Assembly: GCA_902787575.1 (NCBI GenBank)
Contig: CADAGX010000015.1
Location: 114,743-178,742 of the forward strand
DNA: 64,000 bases
Source of the DNA: an uncultured Bacteroidales bacterium
Lineage (GTDB): Bacteria > Bacteroidota > Bacteroidia > Bacteroidales > Bacteroidaceae
Direction of reading: 5' to 3'
The notes beneath the pieces were generated by a model. It worked only from the letters and a program-made list of their open reading frames with translations. It was not told the origin of the DNA and ran no database searches. The translations under genes were made by a program, and so were the position numbers. Below, in pieces: positions 51,051 through 60,803 of this stretch. Position 1 is the first letter of the stretch, and every line of letters starts with the position of its first letter.

Positions 51051-52175
51051 ATGAATTTCAAGGTCTCAAGTTCGGCTTTCTACAGCCGCCTCATCGCTGC
51101 CAGCAAGGTGCTGAGCAGCAAGAATTCCATGCCTATTTTGGATTGTTTCCTGCTGGACGTTAAGAACGGCAACGTCACGATTACGGCATCCGACAGCGAA
51201 AAGTATTTCATCACAAGCGTGCCCACCATCGAACAAAGCGAGGATGCCAGCTTCTGCATCCCTGCCAAGACGATTATCGACTCTATAAAAGAATTGGCCG
51301 AGCAGCCCATAAATCTGGAATTCAACCCGCAAACGCTGGAAGTAAAGGGCACCCACAGCAGTGGCTCCTTCAGTGTGGTCGGTCAGGACGCTGCGCCCTA
51401 CCCCATGCCTAAGACCGTAGGCGCAGATGCCACGTGTCTGAAGATGCCGGCCGAAGTGCTGCTCAACGGCATCAACCGCTGCCTTTTTGCGACGGCAAAC
51501 GACGAAATCCGACTTGTGATGAATGGTATCTACCTCGACATCATGCCCGAACAAATCGTTTTTGCTGGCACAGACGGTCGTAAGTTGGTTCGCAACATCA
51601 ATCACAGCATTCAGAGTGGACTGACAGCAGGCTTCATACTGCCGAAAAAGGTGTGTGCCATCCTGAAATCCGTGCTGAGCAAGGACGAGGAAGAAGTCGT
51701 CATAACCTTCGATGCCGACAAAGCCAGCATAAAAAGCGAGGATATGACCATGCATTTCCGCCTGATAGAAGGACGCTATCCGAACTACAACGCCGTGATT
51801 CCGCAGAACAATCCTTACACTGCCACGGTAGATCGCCAAGCTTTGGCCAGCGCGTTGAAGCGCGTCAGCGTCTTCTGCAACCAAAGCAGCGGCCTCGTGA
51901 AAGTGGAACTTGCCAACAACAAACTCCGCCTGACGGGTCAGGACAACGAATACGCCACGAGCGCCGAGGAATTCCTCGTGTGTGACTATTCCAGCACACC
52001 CATCAGCATCGGATTTAGCTGCCAGTTCCTGCTCGAGATTACAAGCATCCTCGAGGGCGAAAGCCTTACCATCGAAGTGGCCGACCCGAGCCGTCCAGGC
52101 GTAATACGTCCCGCAGAAGAGAATCCGCAGGACGAACTGCTGATGCTGCTCATGCCAATGCGCGTAGAAGACTGA
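51051..52175 (+). CDS. dnaN: DNA polymerase III beta subunit (sliding clamp)
   Basis: 374 residues in three repeated clamp folds. MNFKVSSSAFYSRLIAASKVLSSKNSMPILDCFLLDV is the typical N-terminus, FAGTDGRKLVRN lies in the middle domain, and the C-terminal DELLMLLMPMRVED corresponds to the ...MPMRL end that forms the partner-binding cleft. It holds polymerase III on DNA. It heads a compact run of genes (exonuclease, coaBC, DUF4835, recN and others) with gaps of 0-25 bases and is not next to dnaA here. Confidence 0.97.
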   Translation: MNFKVSSSAFYSRLIAASKVLSSKNSMPILDCFLLDVKNGNVTITASDSEKYFITSVPTIEQSEDASFCIPAKTIIDSIKELAEQPINLEFNPQTLEVKGTHSSGSFSVVGQDAAPYPMPKTVGADATCLKMPAEVLLNGINRCLFATANDEIRLVMNGIYLDIMPEQIVFAGTDGRKLVRNINHSIQSGLTAGFILPKKVCAILKSVLSKDEEEVVITFDADKASIKSEDMTMHFRLIEGRYPNYNAVIPQNNPYTATVDRQALASALKRVSVFCNQSSGLVKVELANNKLRLTGQDNEYATSAEEFLVCDYSSTPISIGFSCQFLLEITSILEGESLTIEVADPSRPGVIRPAEENPQDELLMLLMPMRVED

Positions 52176-52189
52176 AAAAAGGATACTGC

Positions 52190-52960
52190 ATGAAACTGAA
52201 TCTGAAGGCGCCAATCGTATTTTTCGACCTCGAGACCACAGGACTGGATCTTGTCACGGATCGAATCGTGGAATTGTGCTACATCCGCATAGAACCGAAC
52301 GGCAACGAGGAAGCTCGCTCCATGCGATTGAACCCAGAAATGCACATCGCAGAGAGCGCGAGCAAGGTGCACGGAATCTATGATGACGACGTACGCGACT
52401 GCCCCACGTTTCGCGAGGTGGCTCCCGCTCTGGCGGAAACATTCCGCGGCGCGGACTTGGCCGGATTCAATAGCAACAAATTCGACATTCCGATGCTTGC
52501 CGAGGAATTCATGCGCGCAGGCAGCGACATAGACCTCGCGCAGTGTCGGCGAATCGACGTGCAGAATATCTACCACAAGCTGGAGCGACGTACGCTGGTA
52601 GCAGCCTACAAGTTCTATTGCAACAAGGACCTTGAGAACGCCCACAGCGCGTTGGCCGACACCCGCGCCACGTACGAAGTGCTGATGGCTCAGCTGGACA
52701 AATATCCTCAGGAACTGAAGAACGATATCGACTTCCTCGCCGAATATTCCTCCATGAGCCATGACGTGGATCTGGCCGGGCGATTTGTCTATGACGAACA
52801 CGGCAACGAGATTGTGAACTTCGGCAAGTACAAAGGTCGCAGCGTGAAGGAAGTGCTACTTCGCGACCCCGGATATTATGGATGGGTCATGCAGAGCAAC
52901 TTCACGCTCAACACCAAGCAAGCCCTCACGCGGCTGAAACTGAAATACACTGGACGGTAA
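52190..52960 (+). CDS. 3'-5' exonuclease (DnaQ/epsilon-like) with C-terminal DUF3820-type domain
   Basis: 256 residues. DEDDh exonuclease motifs: FFDLETTGLD (Exo I), LAGFNSNKFDIPMLAEEF (Exo II) and NAHSALADTRAT (Exo III with catalytic His). The last ~60 residues (VDLAGRFVYDEHGNEIVNFGKYKGRSVKEVLLRDPGYYGWVMQ) form a small domain seen fused to many Bacteroidetes exonucleases. Its position directly after dnaN (14 bases) supports a proofreading or repair role, but whether it is the replicative epsilon subunit is not certain. Confidence 0.9.
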   Translation: MKLNLKAPIVFFDLETTGLDLVTDRIVELCYIRIEPNGNEEARSMRLNPEMHIAESASKVHGIYDDDVRDCPTFREVAPALAETFRGADLAGFNSNKFDIPMLAEEFMRAGSDIDLAQCRRIDVQNIYHKLERRTLVAAYKFYCNKDLENAHSALADTRATYEVLMAQLDKYPQELKNDIDFLAEYSSMSHDVDLAGRFVYDEHGNEIVNFGKYKGRSVKEVLLRDPGYYGWVMQSNFTLNTKQALTRLKLKYTGR

Positions 52961-52965
52961 AGCAT

Positions 52966-54159
52966 ATGCTGGAAGGTAAAAAAATAGTGCTGGGCATCAC
53001 TGGCGGCATTGCAGCCTACAAGTCGTGCTTCCTCGCGCGGGAACTCATCCGCCGAGGCGCAGAAGTGCAGACTGTGCTCACGCCGGCAGCCAAAGAATTT
53101 GTCACACCGCTCACGCTGAGCACGCTGACACGTCATCCCGTAGTGAGCGAATTCTTCGACCGCCGCGACGGTTCATGGCATTCACACGTGGATTTAGGTT
53201 TGTGGGCCGATGCCATGATCGTTGCACCAGCCACCGCCAATACAATTGGCAAGATGGCGCACGGAATTGCCGACAACATGCTCGTGACAACATACCTCAG
53301 TATGAAAGCGCCCGTGTTTGTCGCGCCAGCTATGGACCTTGACATGTACGCCCATCCCACGACGCAGGAAAACCTGCAACGCCTCGTTTCGCACGGCGTA
53401 CACATCATCGAACCTGGTACAGGCTTTCTGGCCAGCCAACTCGAAGGCAAGGGACGCATGGAAGAGCCCGACAAAATCGCAGATGTGATAGACGACTTTT
53501 TTGCTCCGAAAGACTTGCAAGGAAAAAACATACTGGTGACAGCCGGCCCGACATACGAGAAAATAGATCCCGTGCGCTTCATAGGCAACTATAGCTCAGG
53601 CAAAATGGGCTTTGCGCTGGCCGAAGAATGTGCCCGCCGCGGCGCACACGTCGAACTGGTATGTGGCCCAGTGTCGCTCCAGACGAAGCAAAATATCAGT
53701 CGCACGGATGTGGAGAGCGCAAACGAGATGTACGAAGCCACGGTGTCGCGCTTCGAAAACGTAGATGCAGCCATACTTTGTGCAGCGGTGGCCGACTTTA
53801 CTCCTACAGAGACAGCCACCCAGAAAATTAAGCGCAAGGGCGACCAACTCACCCTCACGTTGAAACCCACGCACGACATTGCAGCCGAGCTGGGCCGCCG
53901 CAAGCGCCACCAGTGCCTTGTGGGCTTTGCGCTCGAGACAAACGACGAACAGACGCACGCACACGAGAAACTGCAGAAAAAGAACCTCGACCTCATCGTG
54001 CTCAACAGCCTGCGCGACGAAGGCGCCGGCTTCCGCGTCGATACGAACAAGGTGACGCTCATCACGCCGCAGGCAGAAACGCCGCTGCCACTGCTCCCAA
54101 AGACAGACGTGGCACGCGAGATTGTAAATTCGTTAGCCAAACTTCTGAATGAGAAGTAA
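52966..54159 (+). CDS. coaBC: Bifunctional phosphopantothenoylcysteine decarboxylase / phosphopantothenate-cysteine ligase
   Basis: 397 residues from the ATG at 52966 (MLEGKKIVLGITGGIAAYKS); an upstream open frame inside the exonuclease gene is rejected. The CoaC half (residues 1-~185) binds FMN, with HVDLGLWADAMIVAPATANTIGKMAHGIADN (catalytic His) and PAMDLDMYAHP. The CoaB half begins at KNILVTAGPTYEKIDPVRFIGNYSSGKMGFALAEE and contains AAVADFTP. It performs two steps of coenzyme A synthesis. It starts 5 bases after the exonuclease stop and overlaps the next gene by 11 bases. Confidence 0.96.
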   Translation: MLEGKKIVLGITGGIAAYKSCFLARELIRRGAEVQTVLTPAAKEFVTPLTLSTLTRHPVVSEFFDRRDGSWHSHVDLGLWADAMIVAPATANTIGKMAHGIADNMLVTTYLSMKAPVFVAPAMDLDMYAHPTTQENLQRLVSHGVHIIEPGTGFLASQLEGKGRMEEPDKIADVIDDFFAPKDLQGKNILVTAGPTYEKIDPVRFIGNYSSGKMGFALAEECARRGAHVELVCGPVSLQTKQNISRTDVESANEMYEATVSRFENVDAAILCAAVADFTPTETATQKIKRKGDQLTLTLKPTHDIAAELGRRKRHQCLVGFALETNDEQTHAHEKLQKKNLDLIVLNSLRDEGAGFRVDTNKVTLITPQAETPLPLLPKTDVAREIVNSLAKLLNEK

Positions 54160-55054
54160 TAGATTCATAGGATGTCTCGCCGTTCTGCTCGTACTGGCTG
54201 TGCCAGCGCAGGCGCAGGAGTTGCAAGCCAAGGTTGTCATCAACCGGCAGCAAGTCTCGAACACGAAGAGCGAAGTTTTCGACGCGTTGGAAAAGAAAAT
54301 CACCGATTTCCTGAACGACCGCCAATGGACGGAAATAAAGATGCGCGAGAACGAAAAAATTCAATGCAACTTCCACATTACCGTAAACACGTACAGCGCC
54401 ACCGACAACTCGTTCACCTGCACGCTTTTGGTGAGCAGCAACCGTCCTGTGTGGGGCAGTAATTACTCTACGACGGCCTACATGGTACGTGACGGCCAGT
54501 TCAATTTCAATTTCCGCGAGGCAGACCAACTGGAATTCAACGCCAACAACATAGACAACAACCTTGTTGCCATGCTTGCGTACTATGCTTACGTCATCAT
54601 CGGCATGGACTTGGACACGATGTCACTGCTCGGAGGTACGGATATCTTGCATCAGGCCGAGGATATCGTCAGCGCGGGACAAAGTTTAGACTTCCCCGGA
54701 TGGAAAGCTTTCGACGATGCCAAGAACCGTTTCGGGCTGTTAAATGATTATCTCGACGGGTCAATGGAACCGATGCGACAGTTGCAATACGAATATCACC
54801 GCCTTGGTCTCGACCGAATGTCCGAGTCGCCAGACTCGGCACGGGCCGCCATTGCCGAGTCGCTGGAGCTGCTCGACCAAGCCAGGAAAGCCCGCACCAT
54901 GAGTCAGGTGCCGCAACTTTTTTCGGAGTACAAGCGCGAAGAGTTGATTAACATCTTCGGCAAGGGCACTCGCGAAGAGAAAGACCGCGCCTACGAAATT
55001 CTGTTTGCCGTGGATGCCTCGCAGAACGAAGCTTGGCAAAAGATTAAAAAATAA
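54149..55054 (+). CDS. DUF4835 family exported protein
   Basis: 301 residues. Signal peptide MRSNRFIGCLAVLLVLAVPAQAQ. The mature protein fits DUF4835, a Bacteroidetes-only family found between coaBC and recN: ELQAKVVINRQQVSNTKSEVFDALEKKITDFLNDRQWT, then QCNFHITVNTY, SSNRPVWGSNYSTT and ADQLEFNANNIDNNLVAMLAYYAYVIIGMDLDTMSLLGG. No catalytic motif is visible. The constant neighbours suggest an envelope housekeeping function, but none is established that I can name. Confidence 0.85.
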   Translation: MRSNRFIGCLAVLLVLAVPAQAQELQAKVVINRQQVSNTKSEVFDALEKKITDFLNDRQWTEIKMRENEKIQCNFHITVNTYSATDNSFTCTLLVSSNRPVWGSNYSTTAYMVRDGQFNFNFREADQLEFNANNIDNNLVAMLAYYAYVIIGMDLDTMSLLGGTDILHQAEDIVSAGQSLDFPGWKAFDDAKNRFGLLNDYLDGSMEPMRQLQYEYHRLGLDRMSESPDSARAAIAESLELLDQARKARTMSQVPQLFSEYKREELINIFGKGTREEKDRAYEILFAVDASQNEAWQKIKK

Positions 55055-55056
55055 TT

Positions 55057-56715
55057 ATGCTACGTCATCTACATATCCGCAACTTTGCGCTTATCGAAGA
55101 ACTGGACGTTGATTTTTCCGAAGGATTCTCGGTGATAACCGGCGAGACAGGCGCGGGAAAATCTATTCTGCTTGGCGCCATCGGTCTCATACTTGGCCAG
55201 CGCGCTGACACGCAAAGCGTCAAGGAGGGAGCCGCAAAGTGTGTCATCGAAGCCACTTTCGGACTGCGCGGATACGCGCTGAAATCTTTTTTCGACGAGA
55301 ACGACTTCGACTACGACGAGGACGCGTGTGTGCTGCGGCGCGAACTTACTGCGGCGGGAAAGAGCAGAGCGTACATAAACGACTCGCCAGCCACGCTGCA
55401 ACAGATGAAACAGCTCGGCGACAGGCTCATCGACATACATTCGCAGCATCAGAATCTGCTTTTGCGCGACCAGAACTTTCAACTCAACATTCTCGACACG
55501 ATGGCCGGCACGGAGCAGGAACTGCACCACTACCGGCAACTTTACGCACAACTGCGAGAAGCTGAGCAGGCACTCGCCGAAGCCATCGAAAGCACAGAGA
55601 AAAACAAGGCTGAGGCTGATTATCTCGACTACCAGCTGCAGCAGTTGCACGACTTCGACCCGCAAGCCGGAGAAGACAGCGAGCTGGAGGAGGAACAGCG
55701 CGCGCTGAGCCACGCCGAAGACATCAAAACAGCACTCTTCCGTGCCGACGCACTGCTCAGCGAGGCCGACGAAGCCATCATTCCCACGCTTCGCACGGCA
55801 CGAAACACGCTGCAAGAAATCTGCGACGTCTTCCCGCGCGTAGAATCGCTGGCCGAGAGAATCGATTCGGCATACATCGATTTGAAAGACGTCAGCGAGG
55901 AGTTGGCTTCGCTGGCCGAGGACATAGAGTACAATCCGGCACGTCTCGACCAAGTAAATGCACGTCTCGACCAACTCTACACGCTGCAAAAAAAACACGG
56001 CGTGCAGACGGCAGCCGAACTGGAAGCCTTGATGCACGACATCGAGAGCCGTCTCCAACAAGTTTCGAACGCAGAGGAACAGATTGCCGCACTGCAGCAA
56101 AATCTCTCCCAAGTGAAGGCGCTCACAAAAGCACAGGCCGACAAGCTTACAAACTTGCGGCGGAAAAAAATTTCCGACGTGCAGGAAATTGTAAAACAAC
56201 GCTTGGAAATGCTCGGTATGACGCGTGGAATTCTAAAGATTGACCTCACGCAAACCGAGTTGCGTCCCGACGGACAAGACCGCGCCACGTTCCTCTTCTC
56301 GGCCAACGAAGGCAGCACACCGCGTCCCATAGCCGACGTAGCCTCGGGCGGCGAGGTGTCCCGACTGATGCTGGCCCTCAAAGATATGACTACCGAGCGT
56401 CGCGCCCTTCCCACCCTCGTGTTCGACGAGATAGACACAGGCGTCAGCGGCCGCATAGCAGAGGGCATGGCGCAGATAATGGAGCGCATGGCCGGAGCAG
56501 ACAGGCAGGTAATTGCCATCACTCACCTGCCGCAAATCGCGGCGCGTGGGCAGAACCACTACGCTGTCTACAAGGAGGAATCCGAAAACCAAACGCGGAG
56601 CCACATCCGACGCCTGCACCCCGACGAGCGCGTCATGGAGATTGCTCACATGCTGAGCGGCAAAAACGTTACGGCCGCAGCCATCAGCAACGCAAAAGAA
56701 CTGTTATCACGATGA
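55057..56715 (+). CDS. recN: DNA repair protein RecN
   Basis: 552 residues. SMC-like ATPase for double-strand break repair. The N-terminal half-ATPase has LRHLHIRNFALIEELDVDFSEGF and Walker A ITGETGAGKS; SQHQNLLL follows. A central coiled coil spans residues ~155-370. The C-terminal half has the signature ASGGEVSRLMLALK, Walker B LPTLVFDEIDTGVSGR and ITHLPQIAARGQNHYAV. It starts 2 bases after DUF4835 and overlaps the next gene by 4 bases. Confidence 0.96.
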   Translation: MLRHLHIRNFALIEELDVDFSEGFSVITGETGAGKSILLGAIGLILGQRADTQSVKEGAAKCVIEATFGLRGYALKSFFDENDFDYDEDACVLRRELTAAGKSRAYINDSPATLQQMKQLGDRLIDIHSQHQNLLLRDQNFQLNILDTMAGTEQELHHYRQLYAQLREAEQALAEAIESTEKNKAEADYLDYQLQQLHDFDPQAGEDSELEEEQRALSHAEDIKTALFRADALLSEADEAIIPTLRTARNTLQEICDVFPRVESLAERIDSAYIDLKDVSEELASLAEDIEYNPARLDQVNARLDQLYTLQKKHGVQTAAELEALMHDIESRLQQVSNAEEQIAALQQNLSQVKALTKAQADKLTNLRRKKISDVQEIVKQRLEMLGMTRGILKIDLTQTELRPDGQDRATFLFSANEGSTPRPIADVASGGEVSRLMLALKDMTTERRALPTLVFDEIDTGVSGRIAEGMAQIMERMAGADRQVIAITHLPQIAARGQNHYAVYKEESENQTRSHIRRLHPDERVMEIAHMLSGKNVTAAAISNAKELLSR

Positions 56716-58397
56716 AACATACTTACACGACACTCATACTCCTCGCCGCATGCCTGACACTGCAGGCCAAAACTTCCAAATTCCTCACCAAAAGCCGCGC
56801 CGCACAGGTCACCGTCATAGCCACAGATGCCAGCGGCACGCTACACGAGGCACAAGGCGTATTTGTGAGCGCCGACGGCCAGATTGTGACGGATTACGAC
56901 GCGCTAAAGGGAGCCGTCAAGGCCACTGTCATAGGCGCCAACGGACGCGAGTGGAGTGTCCGCTACGTTTTGGGCGCCAATAGCATGTACAACGTGGCGC
57001 GAATTTGCGTCAGCCTCACGGAAAAAGAAAAAGTGGAATTCCTGACGCCAGCGACGCAAAGCGCCACAGCCGGCACGCCCGTCTTCGTGCTGCCAAATGC
57101 GAAAGCCGACAAGAAGGCGCTCGCGACAACCGACACCATTGCGGCGGCCGAAAAATTCCGCGAGACGTACGACTACTACACGCTCTCGCACGAACTTAGC
57201 GAACGTCAGGCGGGCTGTCCCGTACTGAACGAGGCGGGCGAACTTGTGGGACTCGTACAATTGGCCACAAAGAACGGCCAGAACAGCTACGCCATAGGTG
57301 CGCGCTTCGCCACCGACCTCAGCATTGCAGCCATCGACGCCGGCAACAACGACCTTCGCAGCATACAGTTGCAAAAACGCCTGCCGGATGGCGAGCAAGC
57401 AGCTGCAAGTTACATCTTTCTGCTCTCTGGCAAGGACCGAGACAGCACGCAGTACATGGCATACGTAGACGACTTTATCCGACTTTATCCAGCCAGCGCC
57501 TCGGGTTACGTCATGCGAGCCGAGGCACAAGCGGCCGCCGGAAATCTGCCAGCTGCGCTCGAAGCCTACAACACGGGGCTCGCCCAGCCCGGAGTGGCAG
57601 CCGACGAACTGCACTTCTCGCTGTCAAAAACCATCTACGGGCTGAACCAGAATCCAAACTACGAGACGTTTCAGGACTGGACACTCGAGAAATCCGTCGA
57701 AGAGGCCGCAGCCGCGTACAAAGTAAACGCGCTGCCCGTGTATCTCAATCAGGAGGCCCATGCTCTCTACGCCGCCAAGAAGTATTCCGAAGCGTGCGAA
57801 AAGTTTCTCGCCCTCACAAAAACGAATCTGCGCACGCCAGAACTGTTCCTCTACGCCGCACAATGTCTGCAAATGCAGGAGGGAACACCGGCCGACACGC
57901 TCATCGCCCTGCAAGACAGCGCGGTGAATTGTTACTCAAGACCCTACCCACGCGAGGCTGCCACAGCCATTCTCATGCGCGCCACCACGCTGGAAAAAGC
58001 CGGCCGCACGCGCGACGCCATCCGCGACCTCAACGAATACGAGCATCTGACAGGCAATCTGAATGCAAACTTCTACTACGAACGCGAGCAAATGGAGGTG
58101 AAATGCCGGATGTATCCTGCAGCCATGAACGATATCGAACGTGCCATTCGTCTCGCTCCCACGGAGCCGCTTTATTATGCCGAGTGCGCCGCACTGAATT
58201 ATCGTGTCGGACAGACAGACGACGCCATGCACTATGCCGAAAAAGCCATTGAGTTGGCACCGGATTATGCCGACGCATACCGGATTCTGGGCGTCTGTCT
58301 CCACGACAAGGGCAAGCCAGAGGCACGAAAGTACCTGCAGAAAGCCGTGGAACTGGGCGACAAACTGGCACAAAACGTGCTCGACAAAATGAAATGA
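56712..58397 (+). CDS. Exported trypsin-fold pseudoprotease with TPR repeats
   Basis: 561 residues. Signal peptide MKHTYTTLILLAACLTLQA. Residues ~25-210 follow the trypsin/HtrA pattern: AQGVFVSADGQIVTDYDALKGA, SMYNVARICV and GCPVLNEAGELVGLV. At each catalytic place the expected residue is missing: TDYDAL replaces the TNxHV His motif, and QAGCP replaces GxSGGP, so the Ser is lost. It is probably inactive as a protease. Residues ~230-560 are TPR-like helices, clearest in the last 100 (PAAMNDIERAIRLAPTEPLYYAECAALNYRVGQTDDAMHYAEKAIELAPDYADAYRILG). It may be a periplasmic scaffold. Confidence 0.75.
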   Translation: MKHTYTTLILLAACLTLQAKTSKFLTKSRAAQVTVIATDASGTLHEAQGVFVSADGQIVTDYDALKGAVKATVIGANGREWSVRYVLGANSMYNVARICVSLTEKEKVEFLTPATQSATAGTPVFVLPNAKADKKALATTDTIAAAEKFRETYDYYTLSHELSERQAGCPVLNEAGELVGLVQLATKNGQNSYAIGARFATDLSIAAIDAGNNDLRSIQLQKRLPDGEQAAASYIFLLSGKDRDSTQYMAYVDDFIRLYPASASGYVMRAEAQAAAGNLPAALEAYNTGLAQPGVAADELHFSLSKTIYGLNQNPNYETFQDWTLEKSVEEAAAAYKVNALPVYLNQEAHALYAAKKYSEACEKFLALTKTNLRTPELFLYAAQCLQMQEGTPADTLIALQDSAVNCYSRPYPREAATAILMRATTLEKAGRTRDAIRDLNEYEHLTGNLNANFYYEREQMEVKCRMYPAAMNDIERAIRLAPTEPLYYAECAALNYRVGQTDDAMHYAEKAIELAPDYADAYRILGVCLHDKGKPEARKYLQKAVELGDKLAQNVLDKMK

Positions 58398-59677
58398 GAC
58401 AGGCCGTAGAGTCATACATCAAGCGTCACAACCTGCTCCGCGACGGCCAGCAAGTGCTGGTGGCGCTCAGCGGCGGCGCAGATTCGGTTTGCCTTTTGCT
58501 CATACTACAGCAGCTGGGCTACAAACCGACAGCTCTTCACTGCAACTTTCACCTGCGCGGCGAAGAATCCGACCGCGACGAGCGTTTCGTTCGCACGCTG
58601 TGCGAGAAATACGACATTACGCTCCACGTCCGCCACTTTCAGACGCGCGAATATGCGCTGCAGCACCACATAAGTATCGAGATGGCGGCGCGCGACCTCC
58701 GCTACGACTGGTTCCGCCATGTGTGCCGCGAGCAAAGCCTGCCGATAGCCGTAGCCCACCACCGCGGAGACCAAGCCGAGACGCTGCTACTAAATCTGCT
58801 GCGAGGCACGGGGCTGCGCGGACTGGCTGGCATGATGCCGCGCAACGGCGATGTCATCCGTCCGCTGCTGTGCGTCTCGCGCCAAGAGATACTCAGTTTC
58901 CTTCAGTCCTGCGGGCAAGACTACGTCACCGACAGCACAAACCTGCAGCGCGACGCAACACGCAATGCCGTGCGGCTCGACCTGCTGCCCATGCTGCAGC
59001 AGTTTAATCCACAAGTGGAGGAAGCACTGGCGCGTACGTGCGATTACGCGCGCGATACCTTATATATATATGAGCAGCGCGTCAGCGAACTTTTCAGCCA
59101 GCACGGCATAACGGACGAAAACTTCAGCCTGCAGGCGCTGAAGGACGCGCCAGAGTTGCCAATCATGCTGCACGAATGGCTGCGCGGAAAGGGATTTAAC
59201 CACGCGCAGGAGTGCGAAATCCTGCAAGCCAAAGGCGGGCGGAACAAAAAGTGGCTGAGCCCGACTCACACGCTTCACCTCTCCACCGCTGGCCTGCAGC
59301 TCGTAAGCCGACAGGCGCGTGTGCCGCAGTACGAAATCGTACAAGAGATTGTCGAAAAGGTGGAGCGCAATAATCCGCACGCAGCCTTCTTCGATGCTGC
59401 GCAGCTGCAGCAACCACTGACACTGCGCGCCGTACGCAAAGCCGACCGCATGGTTCCCTTCGGCATGAAAGGCAGCAAGCTCGTGAGCCACATCATGCGC
59501 GACAGCCACCTCACGCCAGCGCAACGCCAGCAGCAGATGGCCCTCTGCCAGGGCGACGAGATAATCTGGCTCGTGAACCTAAAAGCCAGCAATCTGTACC
59601 GCGTAACCGACGCGACAAAGGTGATACTGCGCATCTCTGTGCGCGAGAAACCGAACACGGAAGAAGACATCCTATAA
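58394..59677 (+). CDS. tilS: tRNA(Ile)-lysidine synthase
   Basis: 427 residues. Modifies C34 of tRNA-Ile(CAU) to lysidine, essential for AUA decoding. The PP-loop VALSGGADSVCLL is at residues ~22-34; CNFHLRGEESDRDERFV, AVAHHRGDQAETLLLNLLRGTGLRGLAGM and RPLLCVSRQEI are typical. The C-terminal part has the TilS substrate-binding domain (RKADRMVPFGMKGSKLVSHIMRDS). It overlaps the TPR gene by 4 bases. Confidence 0.96.
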   Translation: MRQAVESYIKRHNLLRDGQQVLVALSGGADSVCLLLILQQLGYKPTALHCNFHLRGEESDRDERFVRTLCEKYDITLHVRHFQTREYALQHHISIEMAARDLRYDWFRHVCREQSLPIAVAHHRGDQAETLLLNLLRGTGLRGLAGMMPRNGDVIRPLLCVSRQEILSFLQSCGQDYVTDSTNLQRDATRNAVRLDLLPMLQQFNPQVEEALARTCDYARDTLYIYEQRVSELFSQHGITDENFSLQALKDAPELPIMLHEWLRGKGFNHAQECEILQAKGGRNKKWLSPTHTLHLSTAGLQLVSRQARVPQYEIVQEIVEKVERNNPHAAFFDAAQLQQPLTLRAVRKADRMVPFGMKGSKLVSHIMRDSHLTPAQRQQQMALCQGDEIIWLVNLKASNLYRVTDATKVILRISVREKPNTEEDIL

Positions 59678-59702
59678 ACAACCGCATAAAACGCTACAAA
59701 AT

Positions 59703-60803
59703 ATGAGCATCATCAAGTGTCCCGAATGTCAGCAGCCAGTTTCTACGATGGCCGGCACATGTCCCCACTGCGGAACGCCGATTGCGGGGAATATTACGAA
59801 ATGTCCCAGCTGTCAGAACTTTATACTCAAGGAGCAAGAAGTCTGCCCGCACTGCGGAAAAGCGATACAAACACCTGCCGAACCGCAGGTCGCCACGGCA
59901 CAGACGAAACCAGCCGCAGCCACTCCGCCGCAGCAGAAGCCGAAGAAACGTAGCTACGGCTGCCTAAAAAGCATGATAGCATTCCTGCTGGTGGCAGCAA
60001 TCGCAGGCGCCGGCGGCTGGTACTGGTATCAGCGGCGCACGGAGCAACGCGAGGCGGCAGACTACGCCCTGCTGGAAAACGTAACGAACCCGCAGTTCTA
60101 CGAGCAGTTCCTCACAGACCATCCAAACAGCATCTACTGCGAGAACGTGCGACGCCGCCGCGAAAAATTACTGGAGGAGACCGCCGAATGGGAGGCCGTG
60201 GCACGCTCGCGCAGCCGCATCGAAATACTGAAGTTCCTGCAGGCACACCCGAAGTCGGTGCGTCAGAGGGAATGCAACGACATGCTCGACTCCATCGACT
60301 GGAACGACGCACTCAGCATCGGCACGCTCGAAGCCATGAGCAACTACCTGTCGAACCATCCGAACGGCCTCTACGCAGCCGAGGCATCGGAGCAGATGAA
60401 CGAGCTGGGACGCTCGCGCATCTCGCCCGAGGAACGTAGTATCATCTACGGCGTGCTGGACGCATTTTTCACGCAGGGCATGGCTCGGCAAGATACGGCC
60501 ACCATATCGCGGCTGACGCAGGACATTCGCTTCTGCGGCACGCCGAGTGCCACGCCCCAGCAAGTGTTACAGTTCATGCAGTCGAAGCAGGCAGCCGACG
60601 TTATCGGCCTTCATTATCTCGTTAACACCGACCTGAATCTGAGACGCGAAACGCTGGAGGACGGCAAACTGGGCTTCGCAGTGGATTTCTCGCTCGAGGA
60701 AACTCTCAGTCGCACGGATGCCAACCAGCCCAACTGCCACACGTATCGTGTGTCGGCACAGCTGAACGCTGAGCGGCGAATCGTGCAAATGAACATTCGA
60801 TGA
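59703..60803 (+). CDS. Double zinc-ribbon membrane protein of unknown function
   Basis: 366 residues. Two zinc ribbons open the protein: CPECQQPVSTMAGTCPHCG and CPSCQNFILKEQEVCPHCG. A Pro/Ala/Gln linker follows, then one membrane helix (SMIAFLLVAAIAGAGGWYWY, residues ~90-109). The outer part is helical and TPR-like (ALLENVTNPQFYEQFLTDHPNSIYCENVRRRREKLLEE, repeated loosely as EAMSNYLSNHPNGLYAAEASEQMNEL) and ends in a ~100-residue NTF2/beta-type region. The topology suggests cytoplasmic zinc ribbons and a periplasmic domain. I cannot name a function. It overlaps the MATE gene by 4 bases. Confidence 0.75.
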   Translation: MSIIKCPECQQPVSTMAGTCPHCGTPIAGNITKCPSCQNFILKEQEVCPHCGKAIQTPAEPQVATAQTKPAAATPPQQKPKKRSYGCLKSMIAFLLVAAIAGAGGWYWYQRRTEQREAADYALLENVTNPQFYEQFLTDHPNSIYCENVRRRREKLLEETAEWEAVARSRSRIEILKFLQAHPKSVRQRECNDMLDSIDWNDALSIGTLEAMSNYLSNHPNGLYAAEASEQMNELGRSRISPEERSIIYGVLDAFFTQGMARQDTATISRLTQDIRFCGTPSATPQQVLQFMQSKQAADVIGLHYLVNTDLNLRRETLEDGKLGFAVDFSLEETLSRTDANQPNCHTYRVSAQLNAERRIVQMNIR

